NCBI GenBank assembly: GCA_014529385.2
Contig: CM043965.1
Span: forward strand, 65,317,190 to 65,381,189
Direction of reading: 5' to 3'
DNA from: Adiantum capillus-veneris
Lineage: Eukaryota > Streptophyta > Polypodiopsida > Polypodiales > Pteridaceae
Length of the DNA stretch: 64,000 nt
The position numbers and the translations under genes were made by a program. The notes under the pieces are model-generated. The model saw only the letters and a list, made by a program, of their open reading frames with translations, was not told where the DNA came from and ran no database searches. Positions 11,963-22,962 of this stretch are shown here, piece after piece (within the stretch, counting starts at the first letter, position 1; every line of letters starts with the position of its first letter).

Positions 11963-12007
<45 letters not shown>

Positions 12008-12562
12008 GTATATGTCTCATGAGTTTAATGCATTTTTGGGTAGTCGTGGGATAAAACACCAATGTACTATGCCGCATACACCTCAGCAAAATGGTGTTGC
12101 TAAAAGAAAAAATAGGTCGCTTACAGAGATGGCACAATGCATGATTAACAGTCAAGCTTTGCCACATTCGTTTGGCTTAAGGCCATCATGTGTGCTAGTT
12201 ATGTACTTAAGAGGTGTCCTACAAATTTTTTGCGGTCTATGACTCCTTATGGAGCATGGCATGATAGGAAGCCATATATTGATCACATGTGCATTTTTTG
12301 TTGTTTAGCTTATGCTTTGGTGCCACAAATGCAGCGCGAAACATTGGATGATAAGGTTGTTAAATGCATTTTTGTCGGTTACGGTACTGAAAGCAAAGGT
12401 TACAGGTTATACCATCCACAAACAAAGCATATCTTGATTTCACAAGATGTTGTGTTTGTGGAAGATTCTATTCAATCTTTGTTGTCATGTGCTAGAGACA
12501 ATAATGTAAGCTCACATGACATTTATGCAATTTGCGGCCTCTTTTTATTGGTGGAAACTTGA
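11521..12562 (+). pseudogene. Copia-A copy 3 integrase, broken
   Basis: Integrase motifs L-W-H-A-H-F-G-H, V-C-G-P-M, I-D-D-C-S-M-H-A-W-V and P-Q-Q-N-G-V-A-K-R-K-N-R-S are present but spread over three frames. The codons for the conserved R-G-G-E-Y motif have been replaced by the 42-G run. The frame from 12188 ends with F-V-G-Y-G-T-E-S-K-G-Y-R-L-Y and the region that introduces the pre-RT linker. It is clearly non-functional. Confidence 0.82.
11965..12006. repeat. 42-base G homopolymer
   Basis: An uninterrupted run of 42 G follows GATCGA. In other Copia-A copies the same position, encoding R-G-G, has about 6-7 G (for example 38583-38589). It is therefore a local expansion within a transposon coding sequence, or an assembly artefact. 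Any G run this long can form quadruplex or triplex DNA. Confidence 0.95.
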
Positions 12563-12811
12563 ATGTAAATTCCAATGAGGAAAATGTATAGCCTATGGGG
12601 GGTGCCATGGATCAGCCTATACTGATGTAGATGTACATGATGTACTTGATGTGGAAAGGGCTGAGAATGAGGAGGCTAGAGGTATTGTGTGATAGTAAAT
12701 TGGATGCACCTTTGTCTATCGTACTTGTTCATGTTCTCGCCATGCATCTCATTTGTGAAGAGTCTTGACATCCCTCAAACCGGTAATTGCACTAAATATT
12801 TATATTGGTTA

Positions 12812-13038
12812 TATTGGAATTAGGGTTGCAGGAAAACACACACAGCTTGGAGAAGACGAAGGAAGCTCAAATCACACAATAGAGAGTATTTTACTTAGTG
12901 TGCAATAGAAAGATAGATAGCCCTAGAATGATGGGCATATATACAATGCACGATGGAAAAACCTCCTGAAGAGGGGAAAAATGCCATGGAGGTCCTAAGT
13001 GTGTTCACACACATCACTACCACATGTATATGGTAACA
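12812..13038 (-). repeat. Copia-A copy 4 3' LTR
   Basis: The reverse complement starts TGTTACCATATACATGTGG and ends CCTAATTCCAATA, so the terminal CA has mutated to TA. A C-rich polypurine complement (TCCCCCCCC) abuts it at about 13041-13048. Confidence 0.9.
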
Positions 13039-13114
13039 AATCCCCCCCCGAGTGATGCGGTGAACGAGAGCTGGCACATAGAGTAAAGGGAAGTGCCATG
13101 CCCTGAGAACATGA

Positions 13115-13585
13115 TCAGTCCACAAAGGGGAGTAAGCCCAAAGCTTTGAAGAAAGCTTCAAAATTTTCATGAGACAATGCCTTTGTGAAAAGATCTGCAA
13201 GGTTGTCTTGTGTTGACACATAAGCCAAGTTGATCTCTCTTGCGGAGAGCCTCTCCTTGACATAGTGGTAATGCACCTCAATGTGCTTTGTGAGAGCTTG
13301 AAAAACTGCATTCCTCGCAATTGCCAATGCGCTCTCACTGTCAATGTAGATAGTGTTGGAAGTGTCATGTCCAACACCCAAATCAACCAAAAGGTGTCTG
13401 AGCCATACACACTCAATCGTAGGTGTGAAGAGTGCCCTATACTCAGCCTCACAACTCAAAGTGGCCATAGTAGGTTGCTTCTTGCTTAACCATGATATGC
13501 ATGAGCTGCCAAGCATGAAACAAAAAACCATTTGTGGACACTCGTGTTTCAAAACAACCAGCCCAATCTGAGTTCGAAAAAGCAT
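13115..13585 (-). pseudogene. Copia-A copy 4 RNase H
   Basis: The frame carries L-S-C-E-A-E-Y-R-A-L-F, Y-I-D-S-E-S-A-L-A-I-A-R-N and T-K-H-I-E-V-H-Y-H-Y-V-K-E-R, and ends L-G-L-L-P-F-V-D-stop, as in the sister copies. RNase H would degrade RNA in the RNA:DNA hybrid. The upstream part of the domain (Y-L-S-G-T-L) lies in another frame at 13449-13814, so the protein is split. Confidence 0.87.
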
Positions 13586-13725
13586 GTAAGTCTGGCGGCA
13601 ATGATCCCCCCTTGGGATAAAACAAGGTAAGTTTTAAAGTGCCACTCAAGTAGCGGAAAATCCTCTTGATAGCCTGCCAATGACCCTGGGCTATGCATGA
13701 ATATACTACCCTGTGAGACTGTAAA

Positions 13726-14550
13726 CTAAATATCCGGCCTCGTGTTGCATACATAAATGAGGCATCCAACAACAGCTTGGTAAAGAGTGACATTTGCGGG
13801 ATCACCAGCATCATGAAGACTCAATTTCAAAACTGTTTCCATGGGAGTGGCAATGGGTTTGCAATCCTCAAGTCCAAACTTACATAGCAATGTCTCTATG
13901 TAACTTTTTTGGTACAAGGCAATACCCAACTAATGATGCAACAGCCCCAAATCTTTCATCTTGAAAGTAGCATTCAAATCAGCCTTAAATTCAGTAATTT
14001 GTCTCTCATTTGGTCTAGTGATCAGCAAATCATCTACATAAAGAACCACAATGAGAAGTACATCAACCTCACGCTTTACATACAATGTGATTTCTGTTGG
14101 ACTGTTATGAAAGCCTCGTTTGACCAAATGAGTGTCGGCCTTCTCATACCAAGCACGAGGAGATTGCTTCAACCCATACAAAGCTTTGTTACATTTGCAA
14201 ACCTTATCCGCTTGTCCTTTCTCGACAAAACCACGAGGCTACGTTACATAAACTTCTTCAACTATGTCACCATTCAAGAAGAAGTAACAATGTCTGACTG
14301 ATGTACATCCCAACCAAAATGAGCTGCCAATGCACATACAAAAGGCACAGTATCATACGACAAGTGGGAGCAAAAGTCTCTTCATAATCTATGCCTTTTT
14401 GCTGTGCATAACCTTTTGCAACAAGTTGAGCCTTATAGCAGTCAATCTCACCATCAAGCTTGCGTTTCAATTAGTAAACCCACTTTGTACCAATGGCCAT
14501 TTTGCCAGGAGGAAAATCACGTAAAGTGCACGTGTCATTTTCTATAAGTG
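13726..14550 (-). pseudogene. Copia-A copy 4 reverse transcriptase, broken
   Basis: Pieces on the reverse strand hold the RT start (K-W-V-Y-stop-L-K-R-K, near 14470), the central block (Y-G-L-K-Q-S-P-R-A-W-Y-E-K-A-D), the catalytic motif Y-V-D-D-L-L-I-T and the end (Y-I-E-T-L-L-C-K-F-G-L). Frame changes and stops separate the pieces at about 13930, 14190, 14267 and 14470. The family order is intact, but no continuous RT frame exists. Confidence 0.86.
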
Positions 14551-14558
14551 CATCATAT

Positions 14559-15589
14559 TCAGATTGCATGGCAACCATACAACTTTTTAATTTTGTGTTT
14601 CATCAAAAGACGGAGGTTCCTCAACATCATGTAAGCTAGACACAACCAAAGCATAACAGTCTGATGCATAAGATGCATGGCGAGAACCTGAACGAGTATG
14701 ACTAGACAAAGGTTCATCCCATTTATTGTCACACAAAGTATGCACCAGCCATTTTGGCATACCTCTAGCCTGCTTATTCTCAGCCCTTTCCTCATCAAGT
14801 ACATCATGTACATCTACATCATTAATAGGCTAATTTGTAACATTTTCAGAAACCCCCATAGGCTGAACATTTGCCTCATTGGAATTTACATTCAAACTTC
14901 CACCAGTGAAAAGAGGCAACAAAGTGTCATAAATGTCCTATGAGCTTGACATTACTGTCTCTAGTACATGGCAGCAAGGGCTGAACAAAATCTTCCACAA
15001 ACACAACATCCCATGAAACTAGAATACACTTTGTTTGTGGATGATACAACCTGTAACCTTTGCTTTCAGCACTATAACCAACAAAAATATATTTGACAAC
15101 CTTATCATCCAATTTTTGCGATGTGTTTGTGGCACCAAAGCATATGCCGAACATCCAAAAACACGCATGTGCTCAATAGATAGGCTTTCTATCATGCCAT
15201 GCTTTATATGGAGTAATAGACCGCAAAGCTTTGGTAGGACACCTATTTAGTACATAAGTGGCACACATGATGGCCTCAAGCAAAAAAGCATGCGACAAAG
15301 AGTGACTTTTGACCATACATTGTGCCATTTCCATAAGTGACCTATTTTTCCTCTCAACAACAACATTTTGTTGAGGCGTACAAGGCATTGTACATAGGTG
15401 TTTTATCCCAAGACTAGCCAGAAATGCATTAAATTTCATGAAACATATACTTCCCCCCTCAATAGGGTGGAGGGTGCCCATAGTACATTTCGAGACATTT
15501 TCAGCCATAGCCAGAAATTGTTTAAAGCACATAAATACTTTGGACTTCACTTTAGGTGGAAATACCCTTGTGCCTAGAGTAATCATCAA
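14559..15589 (-). pseudogene. Copia-A copy 4 integrase C-terminus and linker
   Basis: From 15589 leftward the frame encodes F-M-C-F-K-Q-F-L-A-M-A-E-N-V-S-K-C-T-M-G, then P-Q-Q-N-V-V-V-E-R-K-N-R-S-L. It moves into F-V-G-Y-S-A-E-S-K-G-Y-R-L-Y (from 15154) and the acidic linker with Y-M-M-Y-L-M. A loss of two bases at the D-D-Y-S-R-H-A-W motif and changes in the R-S-D-R-G-G block (now H-P-I-E-G-G) disrupt the catalytic core. Confidence 0.83.
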
Positions 15590-15595
15590 TGAAAG

Positions 15596-16130
15596 TCATG
15601 AAGTAAAGGTAATTGCCCAAGGACGGAGTTTGCATGGGCCCACAAACCTCACTATGCACAAGCTATAACCTGCATGTGACCGTAATTGAACCATCATTTG
15701 GAAACTTAGAACGCTGCATCTTACCCAAAATACAACATTCACAAATATGTTTGACAAGTACTTCAAGAGGCAGAAAAGAAGCAGCCATATCAGATTTCTG
15801 GAAACGCAGTAAACTGGCAAAATTCAGATGACTAAAACGTGCATGCCAAATTTTTGCATCTGAAATAGCCTTTGAATCCAAAACTATATTTGGTAAATTT
15901 TTCCCACACTTGTCATACAAAGTGAGCTTATACAGCCCACGACAGAAAATGCCAGATGCAACAATTTCATCACCGAAATTGAGATCATGTACTGTACATC
16001 TGGTATCCACAAATTTGACTACAAGTCCAAGTCTAGCAAGTACATATACAAACAAAAGATTCTTTTTTATCCCAGGTACATAAAGTGCATCAACAAGTGT
16101 GAAAGAACTGCCATTTGCAGCAGTAAGCAC
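15596..16130 (-). pseudogene. Copia-A copy 4 pre-integrase and integrase N-terminus
   Basis: The frame from 16130 reads V-D-A-L-Y-V-P-G-I-K-K-N-L, A-R-L-G-L-V-V-K-F-V-D-T-R-C-T-V-H-D and I-W-H-A-R-F-S-H-L-N-F-A-S-L-L, followed by a C-E-C-C-I-L-G-K-M-Q-R-S zinc region. The HHCC zinc finger appears nearly complete. The first C of the usual C-E-G-C pair is kept while the G is C here. The next block (V-R-F-V-G-P-C) is in a different frame. Confidence 0.84.
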
Positions 16131-17313
16131 AATCTTTCCAACTCCTTGAACCGGATAAGAGGCATTGTTGGCACAAGTAACCGAATCCCATGAGGGACAA
16201 ACTCAAGAGAGGTGAACAAATCAATGTGAGGTAATGTGCTTTGTAGCACCACTATCAAAATACCACACATGTGAATCTGCAGCAACTGACGTGCATGCAT
16301 CATGGACATCAGGATAATAGGTACACTCTGCACTAAAAGCCCATTTTGCATCAACATTAGCATCATAGTCTCCTTTTGAAGAAGACTCAACAATAGCTAC
16401 ATTTGTAGTGGAACCAGCATTTGCAGTGGAACCACTCTCTTTCTTCTTAGCCTCTTTGGCCTTCAACTTAGGACACTGCTTGATCAAGTGATCATTAGCT
16501 TTACAATAATGGCAACGCGTCTTCTTTTTGCTCTTATCACCAGAATTTCCATACAAATTTCTATCAGCAGGAGCATTAGGAATAGGTGATTTTCCACTCG
16601 CAAAAGAACCATAAGAAGTGGCTGCATTGTTGTTACCACCCTTTTTTTGAGCAGCAATCAATGCCTGTTCAACTGCACGCTGTCTAGTTCTTTTTTTTTT
16701 TGGACTCTTGCAACAGCAATGTGCATGATGCATCAAACTTGAAAACTTTAGGATTTCCTTGGGTCATGAGTCTCCAAGTACTAGCAAAAGTCTAGTAAGA
16801 GTCTGGCAAGGCATCAAGAACAATCTGCACAAGGGAACTGTCTGAAATGACTTCACCCTGCAAAAGTAAGTTGCTCATTGATATCCTTGAAACTAGCAAG
16901 GGAAGTATCCATATCATCTTCCTCATTGCATAATCTTCGACTCCAACTCTTTACGCAACAATGCAATTTTTGCCTCATTACGGCTTGTTTAAAGACGAGC
17001 CAGAATATCCCAAGCCTGTTTTACAGATTTCGTTGAACAAATGTGAGGAGTAATGGTGCACTTCACAGACTAGCAAGCAATGCATGAGCCTGCAATGCAA
17101 AACAACAACAATCCTTGCAACAAGACTTGCAACATCCTCAACATCGCCTACATCCTCAGAACCAGGACGTACATCAATGCCCTGCACAATATTCTAGACA
17201 CCCTTTGAGACAAGAACATGTTGCATCATGTAAGCTCACATAGGGTAATTGTCCCCATCCAATCTATCTTGAGCAGCAAACATTTTGAACACATCTGTGT
17301 TGTTGTCAGCCAT
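16067..17313 (-). pseudogene. Copia-A copy 4 gag, zinc knuckle and protease
   Basis: The gag ATG is at 17313 (M-A-D-N-N-T-D-V-F-K-M-F). In-frame stops follow at TGA 17236-17238 (tryptophan in copy 6) and TAG 17194-17196 (the same stop as copy 6). The middle of gag (16740-17030) is eroded. From 16736 the frame gives a Ser/Gly/Asn-rich linker, the CCHC knuckle C-H-Y-C-K-A-N-D-H-L-I-K-Q-C and the intact protease motif W-Y-F-D-S-G-A-T-K-H. Gag and protease would build and mature the particle, but this copy cannot produce either in full. Confidence 0.86.
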
Positions 17314-17653
17314 GGTAAATGTCGCACATGATGTGAAAACTACCCGAAAGGAGGAGAAATGAAACGGGAACAACACGTGCTATATAGCACAAACCGTAGA
17401 AAGGGACCTGTTATGCAAAAAACGGCACTAACAAAAATTCTGCACAAAATGACAAAATAGCTTGTGTAGTACTGCTTGTAGTGGAAACGGAGACCGAAAT
17501 GAGTCAAAATCAGAAATCTGAGCATACTAAGCTCTTCAAGCTCCTCCAAAATTTTTGTCAACCTGAAAACGCTCACCTAAGCTCACAAAATCGAAGAAAG
17601 TGAGTAGGCGTGTGCTAGAGTTGTTGGTGACTAAGCCTGGGAGGACGCAACCT

Positions 17654-17665
17654 GCTCTGATACCA
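17654..17665 (-). other. Copia-A copy 4 primer-binding site (initiator tRNA-Met)
   Basis: The reverse complement is TGGTATCAGAGC, the canonical plant initiator-Met primer site, two bases from the LTR. Confidence 0.93.
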
Positions 17666-17667
17666 AT

Positions 17668-17881
17668 TGTTTGAATTAGGGTTGCAGGAAAGCACACACA
17701 TCTTGGAGAAGACGAAGGAAGCTCAAAGCACACAAAAAAGAGTATATTACTTAGTGTGCGATAGAAAGATAGATAGCACTAGAATGATGGACATATATAC
17801 AATGCACGAGGGAAAAAACCTCCTAAAGAGGGAAAAAATGCCCCGATGGTCACACATCACTACCACATGTATATGGTAACA
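17668..17881 (-). repeat. Copia-A copy 4 5' LTR
   Basis: It matches the family LTR from TGTTACCATATACATGTGG to the CA end. A deletion removes most of the A-C-A-C-A-C-T-A-G-G-A stretch near 17849. Confidence 0.9.
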
Positions 17882-19787
17882 GTTTAATACATGTTGTTAA
17901 ATATCAAAACAATCAATTTCTTGACTCTAAGGCACATTGTCATGCAAGGGGGAGCATTCATTTTCCTATTGAGGGTGCTATCTTGGAAACCTTCTTAGAA
18001 GATTCCAAGCAGTAACACAAGAATAAGTATTTTGCTGATGAGCTTTAACTTATGAAGAAGGGAGCATTGGTTGAGGTGAGCAAGGCTTTGACACACTCAG
18101 GAAAATGGTGGCTTGCACGTAATAAACACTGTTAAATTAGTATATTGACAATATCATTTTAAGAACTAATGAAAACAAATTGTTTGAGATGGCTTAATAA
18201 ACGTAACTTCAACATTAAAAGTGTCATAAGTCTAAATGTGTTAGTGGATGAGAAGAATTTGGATATCATCTTCAACCCTGTGCAATTGGCACGTACCTTC
18301 AAGAAAACCGTGTACATTACCATCCCGTGGCTCTTGGAGTATAGGGAGGGCACCTTTCTCCAAACAAAGGAATGGAACACAATGATGTTGTCAAGGAAAA
18401 TGAGGGTCGTGCTAAACATGCATCACATCATATACCTCCTTTCGCGACCTCGAAGTTCCCTACACCTTTAGAAACCCGGCCAAGCCTACCACTGTTGAAT
18501 CCAATGTTCTAGTAGCACATCCAAATGAGACTACCACTACATCCAAAGTGTGTAATTGTTGACAACCATATTGAAAGGTCTTCTTGATTTGCAGTTGACC
18601 TGCTTTAGACTAATGTGGTAACAACTTGCAATATGCTATCATGTAGCTTGAGCAAACTATAGAGACTGAAGGTACATAGCCGCATGCCAACACAAAGTAA
18701 AATAGTAGGTTACATTGCTTGTTTTATTTTGAAAAGACTCTGGGAACACAAGAAGTGCTATTTAAAGATCAACTTACTGTTTCTTTGATAGCATGGAAAA
18801 AAGTATTTGGTCCTCCAAGGATATGTTTGATTTTGTGACAAGTCTTGAAACGGAAATAATGGATGTGGTAGACCTACCAATAGTAACGTAATCATCAATC
18901 AATAAATACTCCTCATCAAAGTAACAAATCTCTGAATGGTGGATATTCTAGTTGAGTGAAATCTAAATTGACAATAGAGAATGTGTGAAATGTTTTAGGT
19001 ACAAATGGTGGTTGCATTTAAATTGCACATTATAGCACTGATAAGACGGAGGAAGACACAAAGAATGATCCCTTAAACCTCGTCGAGCCACATATCAAGG
19101 AGAAAGGCCTCTGTCATATCGTGAAGGGATGTTTGTATGCTTTGCAGTGCATGCATTAACTTTATTCCTACCCACCAATACTCCGGTGCATGGACTATCA
19201 GATATAGAAAGTCCAATGTGGAACTCTATGGATGTGGGTCAGTTCAACAACAAACAGTGGCTCTCGCATGCAACAATCAATGGAAATGACTATTGGTTGT
19301 TGCATGCCAACGGGATGATGAGAGAATTTACAGGTGCTACTAGATGGCAAGAGCACCACACCAACATGGTCGTTTATAAGACTCCAATATGAAAAAAGAA
19401 AAACAGAACCGTCCATCCATTGCTTGTCTCTATAATGAAGAAGGGACATTCATCGTCAATGGCTGCCATCAAAGGACACTTGGTTTGATCTGCTCGAGGA
19501 GGGTGACTGGAGAAAACAAGAGGATGGCATGCCATTGAGAGTTAGAATCTTGCATAAAAAACAAGTAGAGTTGTAGTTTAACATATTTCTCTAACCTTTG
19601 TACATTTTTGTAGGAAGTGTGGAGCATGTGCATGGCCTCATGTGGTAACTGTTGACATTACACAAACCAACATGACCTTGTGGTGTAGTACATAGGAGAT
19701 TCTGGGACACTAGCATTTCTTGGGAGCCAAATGGGCCAAATGGTCATAATTTTTGAAGATAACAATGAGTACGCTAACAAGATTCAT
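17882..19787. other. Unassigned region with short unrecognised frames
   Basis: I could not place this 1.9 kb in any family. Two forward frames (18169-18471 and 19129-19392) have mixed amino-acid composition and no motif that I recognise. No LTR, terminal inverted repeat or tRNA gene is evident. It may be the flank into which copy 4 inserted, or the decayed interior of another element. Confidence 0.4.
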
Positions 19788-19953
19788 AAGCCTGGGAGGA
19801 CGCAACCTGAAATGATACCAATTATTGGAATTAGGGTTGCAAGAAAACACACACAGCTTGGAGAAGACGAAGGAAGCTCAAGGCACACAATAGAGAGTGT
19901 ATTACTTAGTGTGCAATGAAAAGATAGATATCCCTAGAGTGATGGGTGTATAT
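19788..19953 (-). repeat. Copia-A copy 5 LTR, left part with primer-site scar
   Basis: The sequence GCCTGGGAGGACGCAACCTG followed by GATACCAATTATTGGAATTAGGG matches the gag-leader, primer-site and LTR end of copy 4 in reverse orientation. The primer site is mutated. The LTR is cut at about 19953 by element NA1 and resumes at 27736. Only about 25-30 bp of internal Copia-A sequence survives to its left. Confidence 0.85.
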
Positions 19954-19994
19954 ATGATTGTTAACTGATTCGACAGTAGTTTAATAGGATCTGT

Positions 19995-20225
19995 TAAAGA
20001 TCAAAGCCTTATGAATGCACATCGAAGATGAATATGAAGAAGCAGTGAAGATTGAGCCGACGTCAGTTAACAGGAGCTGCTAAAGATCAAAACCTTATGA
20101 ATGCACATCGAAGATGAATATGAAGAAGCAGTGAGGATTGAGCTGACATCAGTTAACAGGAGCTTCTAAAGATCAAAGCCTTATGAATGCACATCGAAGA
20201 TGAATATGAAGAAGTAGTGAAGATT
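19995..20225. repeat. 86-bp tandem repeat in NA1 5' LTR (three units)
   Basis: The phrase TAAAGATCAAAGCC recurs at 19995, 20081 and 20167, each followed by a TTATGAATGCACATCGAAGA block. The matching part of the 3' LTR has two units. Confidence 0.92.
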
Positions 20226-20442
20226 GGAGTTACACACTTTTCACATTTTTCCAAAATGGCCATGTATTGTAATTTCTCAATTTATTTAGCCATTGTGATA
20301 ATTGTAACATGTTACGGGCTCAATAAGAGTTCCAAGATGTAGAGCAGAGGTCAATTAGTGTACCTGGGTTGCAGATACAATAAGTGTGGAGCCTCAAAGG
20401 TCTTGAGTGCCGGACATTACGCATTGTAGACCTTGGCTAAGG

Positions 20443-20450
20443 TATAAAAG
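20443..20450 (+). promoter_or_regulatory. NA1 LTR TATA-like box
   Basis: TATAAAAG is conserved at the equivalent place in the 3' LTR (27035-27042). Conservation between LTRs and the central position suggest the U3/R promoter. Activity is inferred only. Confidence 0.5.
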
Positions 20451-21143
20451 CCAACTTTGTAAAGATTTTATTAAGTTTTTGGATAAGAAATACACATCGT
20501 GAGCTAACGACGCTCACTCCTCTCCTTCTCGCGCTTTCTACTCCCTCCCCGGTTGTCACATTGCAATCGCGTTTGTTGCATTGCAACCGCAGGTAAGAGC
20601 ACTACGCATTGACGTAAGCAGTTCACAGTAATTCGTAGCTTTTGGCATCGTCGACCCGCGGCTTAATTTCATCATAACTAGGAATTTATACTTTCAAATC
20701 AAAAACTAAGCATAGACGGGGTATTGGGACATCATTGCTAAGCATTTAGATGCATTCTGGGTCGAAAACGACTAGGTCAACAATCCACTGTTGTTAATAA
20801 TCGCAATTTTGGAACTTGACCTAAAGTGGGATTTGAGACCATAAGTGTGTGTGTTTAAGTCTTATAAACTTATCCTAGAAGTTTCGTTACTTTTGGATGT
20901 CATTTGATACTGTAACGGATGTGATCTGTTTGCCGATGAGCGATTGGCTTTTGGTGATTTCAATCACTTGAGTGTAGCTTGAGTTAGATGCGAGTTGTTA
21001 GTTGTTTTCCGAGAGATTGACAACCTCTTGTAGCCTCTATGCACTAGTCGAGTCAGCTTCGTCCCATGGATTGACAATTTAATTGTGATTGTCGCTAATA
21101 CTGCAATAAGATAGGATGGTGAGGTTAGACACGCGTCCCACAT

Positions 21144-21162
21144 TTGGCGCCATTGCTGAGGA
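21144..21162 (+). other. NA1 primer-binding site (tRNA-Asp-like)
   Basis: TTGGCGCCATTGCTGAGG lies about two bases inside the LTR end. It resembles the plant tRNA-Asp primer site (TGGCGCCGTTGCC...) used by many gypsy elements, with a few mismatches. Confidence 0.75.
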
Positions 21163-21777
21163 TGAATAGACCTAAACTAGGGAAAACACGAGCGTCTTGT
21201 GAAGTTATCCTTTAACTTCCTTTAGATTCGCATAGAGCTCAAAACTTTCTTTTAGAAACCGCATAGCTTAAGATTGTCGTCTTTTGCTGTGTAGAGGTAG
21301 CTTGGAAGTAATCATACTTGCTGAGTGCCTTTAGGATTGTAGGATCAAGGCTTTGAAAACCATAAAAAACAAGAAAACGAGGTGTTTGTGGACACTTTTC
21401 ACAACCCCATTGCATGAGAATCTAGGAGTAGGGTAAGTAGGATCCCAGGTGGATTTCAAAACATTTTTCTCTCTGAAAGAATCAAGTGTGAGTTGTTATT
21501 GGAAGTTGCAGAATTTCAGGTCTACGGCTAGAAATAGCTCGAAAAGACTGAAAACCATTGAATCCGACTGGAGAGTAAGCCCAAAAGTTGTATGAACCAT
21601 AGGGTAAGCTCAAGGACACTTTGAGGTAAAATTTTCAAGAGTTGGCCAAAACTCAGATTATTTACTTTTTCTTGACATTTTAGGCTAAATTAAGTTTTGA
21701 CTTGATTTATAGGCTCAAAATAGATCATGAAAATACTATCCATTGAAAAATTTCAAAAAAGTGTCAGTTTTGGGCCT

Positions 21778-21805
21778 AAAGTTAATAATCGCGATTATTA
21801 ACTTT
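21778..21805. repeat. 28-bp perfect palindrome
   Basis: The half-site AAAGTTAATAATCG is followed directly by its complement. A near-perfect relative lies 873 bp downstream at 22652-22677. Confidence 0.95.
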
Positions 21806-22065
21806 CAGCTCAAATTTGACCAAGGTTCATACCATTGACTCATTGTATGTGTACAAACAACTTTTGTAAAGGCACAAAAGATTTGGATCACCAAACTGGT
21901 AAAAAATTGGATAAAAACTAAAGTTTGTACTGACTTTTTGAAACTTGAGTGTAAATTGGGGAAAAATTTGTCCAAATTTTATGAAATTTGATTCATAGGC
22001 TTGTATTGATGTGATAAACATGTGTACATGCTCAATAGACCAAAAAGATGCAAAAAGTTGTCAGT

Positions 22066-22089
22066 TGTAAATAATCGCGATTATTTACA
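22066..22089. repeat. 24-bp perfect palindrome
   Basis: The half-site TGTAAATAATCG is followed directly by its complement. It shares the AATAATCGCGATTATT core with the other palindromes of the array. Confidence 0.95.
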
Positions 22090-22930
22090 TCTGCCCCATT
22101 TTTCAACTTTTTTGACCAAGTCAGCATACCACTAGTACGTTTAACCATGTTATAATAAGCCCACAACCCAAATTTGGTAAGATTTGGATCACTGGATTGA
22201 AAATTGTGACCAAATTTGCAAAGTTAGTCTGCGGACAGATAATTGATGACCATTTGACCAAAAATTGTCCAAACTTGATGGAACTTGGCTAGTGACCTTA
22301 ACTTGAGGTGCTTAACAGATCTGTGTCAAAGTTGGGAGTTGCAAACATTTAGCTGGAGTAAATAATCGGATTGTTTACATCTGCTTCAAAACTTGAGAAT
22401 TTTTGCAAATGTGAGTATACCACAAGGTTAAGCATAGCAAGTAGACCTCACAAATCAATTTTGGTGAAATTTGGATCACAAAAGTGAGACTTATGCCAGA
22501 TTCTTGAAATCAGAGTCTGCGGACACAAAATAGTTGATAAACTTGAAGAATCTTGCCCGAATTAATTTTTAACTTGACTCAGAGACTCAAAATAGATCAT
22601 AAAAAGACTGTCTAGTGAAAAAGTTATAAAAAATTGTTCATTTTAGGTCAAAAGTTAATAATCACGATTATTAACTTCTGACTCAAAACTGATCAAGGTT
22701 GATATCAGAGACTCTATGCATGATCGCAAACATCTTTTGTGAAGGCTCATAGAGTTTGGATCACAAAACAGGCTAAAAACTTGGTAAAAACCGAAATCTA
22801 TACTGAATGTCGAGAACTTAAGTGTGACTTGGTAAATCTTGTTCAATTCAATGAAACTTGACTCATAGGTTTATATTGATCTGTTAAACAAGTTATATGC
22901 TCAGATGACCAAAAATATGCAAAAATTTAC

Positions 22931-22962
22931 CAAAAGTAAATAATCATGATTATTTACTTTTG
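22931..22962. repeat. 32-bp perfect palindrome
   Basis: The half-site CAAAAGTAAATAATCA is followed directly by its complement. Degenerate members of the same set are at 22358-22378, 22974-23000 and 23259-23288. Confidence 0.95.

Larger units (their letters stand above)
10869..12753 (+). mobile_element. Copia-A copy 3, forward fragment (zinc knuckle to pre-RT linker)
   Basis: The Copia-A match starts at G-N-S-E-E-K-G-K-K-K-M-R-C-H-Y-C-K-A-N-D-H and passes through protease (W-Y-F-D-S-G-A-T-K-H-I-T-S-Y), pre-integrase and integrase. It fades near 12753 just before reverse transcriptase. Both ends are truncated and there is no LTR. It contains an expanded G homopolymer in the integrase region. 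About 58 bp downstream begins the reverse full-length copy 4. Confidence 0.85.
12812..17881 (-). mobile_element. Copia-A copy 4, full length, reverse strand
   Basis: A complete 5.07-kb element lies on the reverse strand: 3' LTR at 12812-13038, polypurine tract, RNase H, RT, integrase, protease, gag, initiator-Met primer site and 5' LTR at 17668-17881. The flanking pentamers GGTTA (12807-12811) and GTTTA (17882-17886) match at four of five positions, consistent with an aged target duplication. The two LTRs differ at well over a dozen sites, including a deletion of about 13 bp in the 5' LTR, so this copy is older than copy 6. Confidence 0.92.
19959..21142 (+). repeat. NA1 5' LTR (1184 bp)
   Basis: It starts TGTTAACTGA and ends GCGTCCCACA. 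It carries three tandem 86-bp units near its start and a TATA-like TATAAAAG at 20443-20450. It aligns with the 3' LTR throughout. The length difference of about 91 bp is explained mainly by one extra 86-bp unit. Confidence 0.93.

Noticed and set aside
12895-13452. Reverse 185-codon frame as a separate gene
   Set aside because: It is an alternative frame of the Copia-A copy 4 RNase H and LTR. The family frame is the one at 13115-13585.
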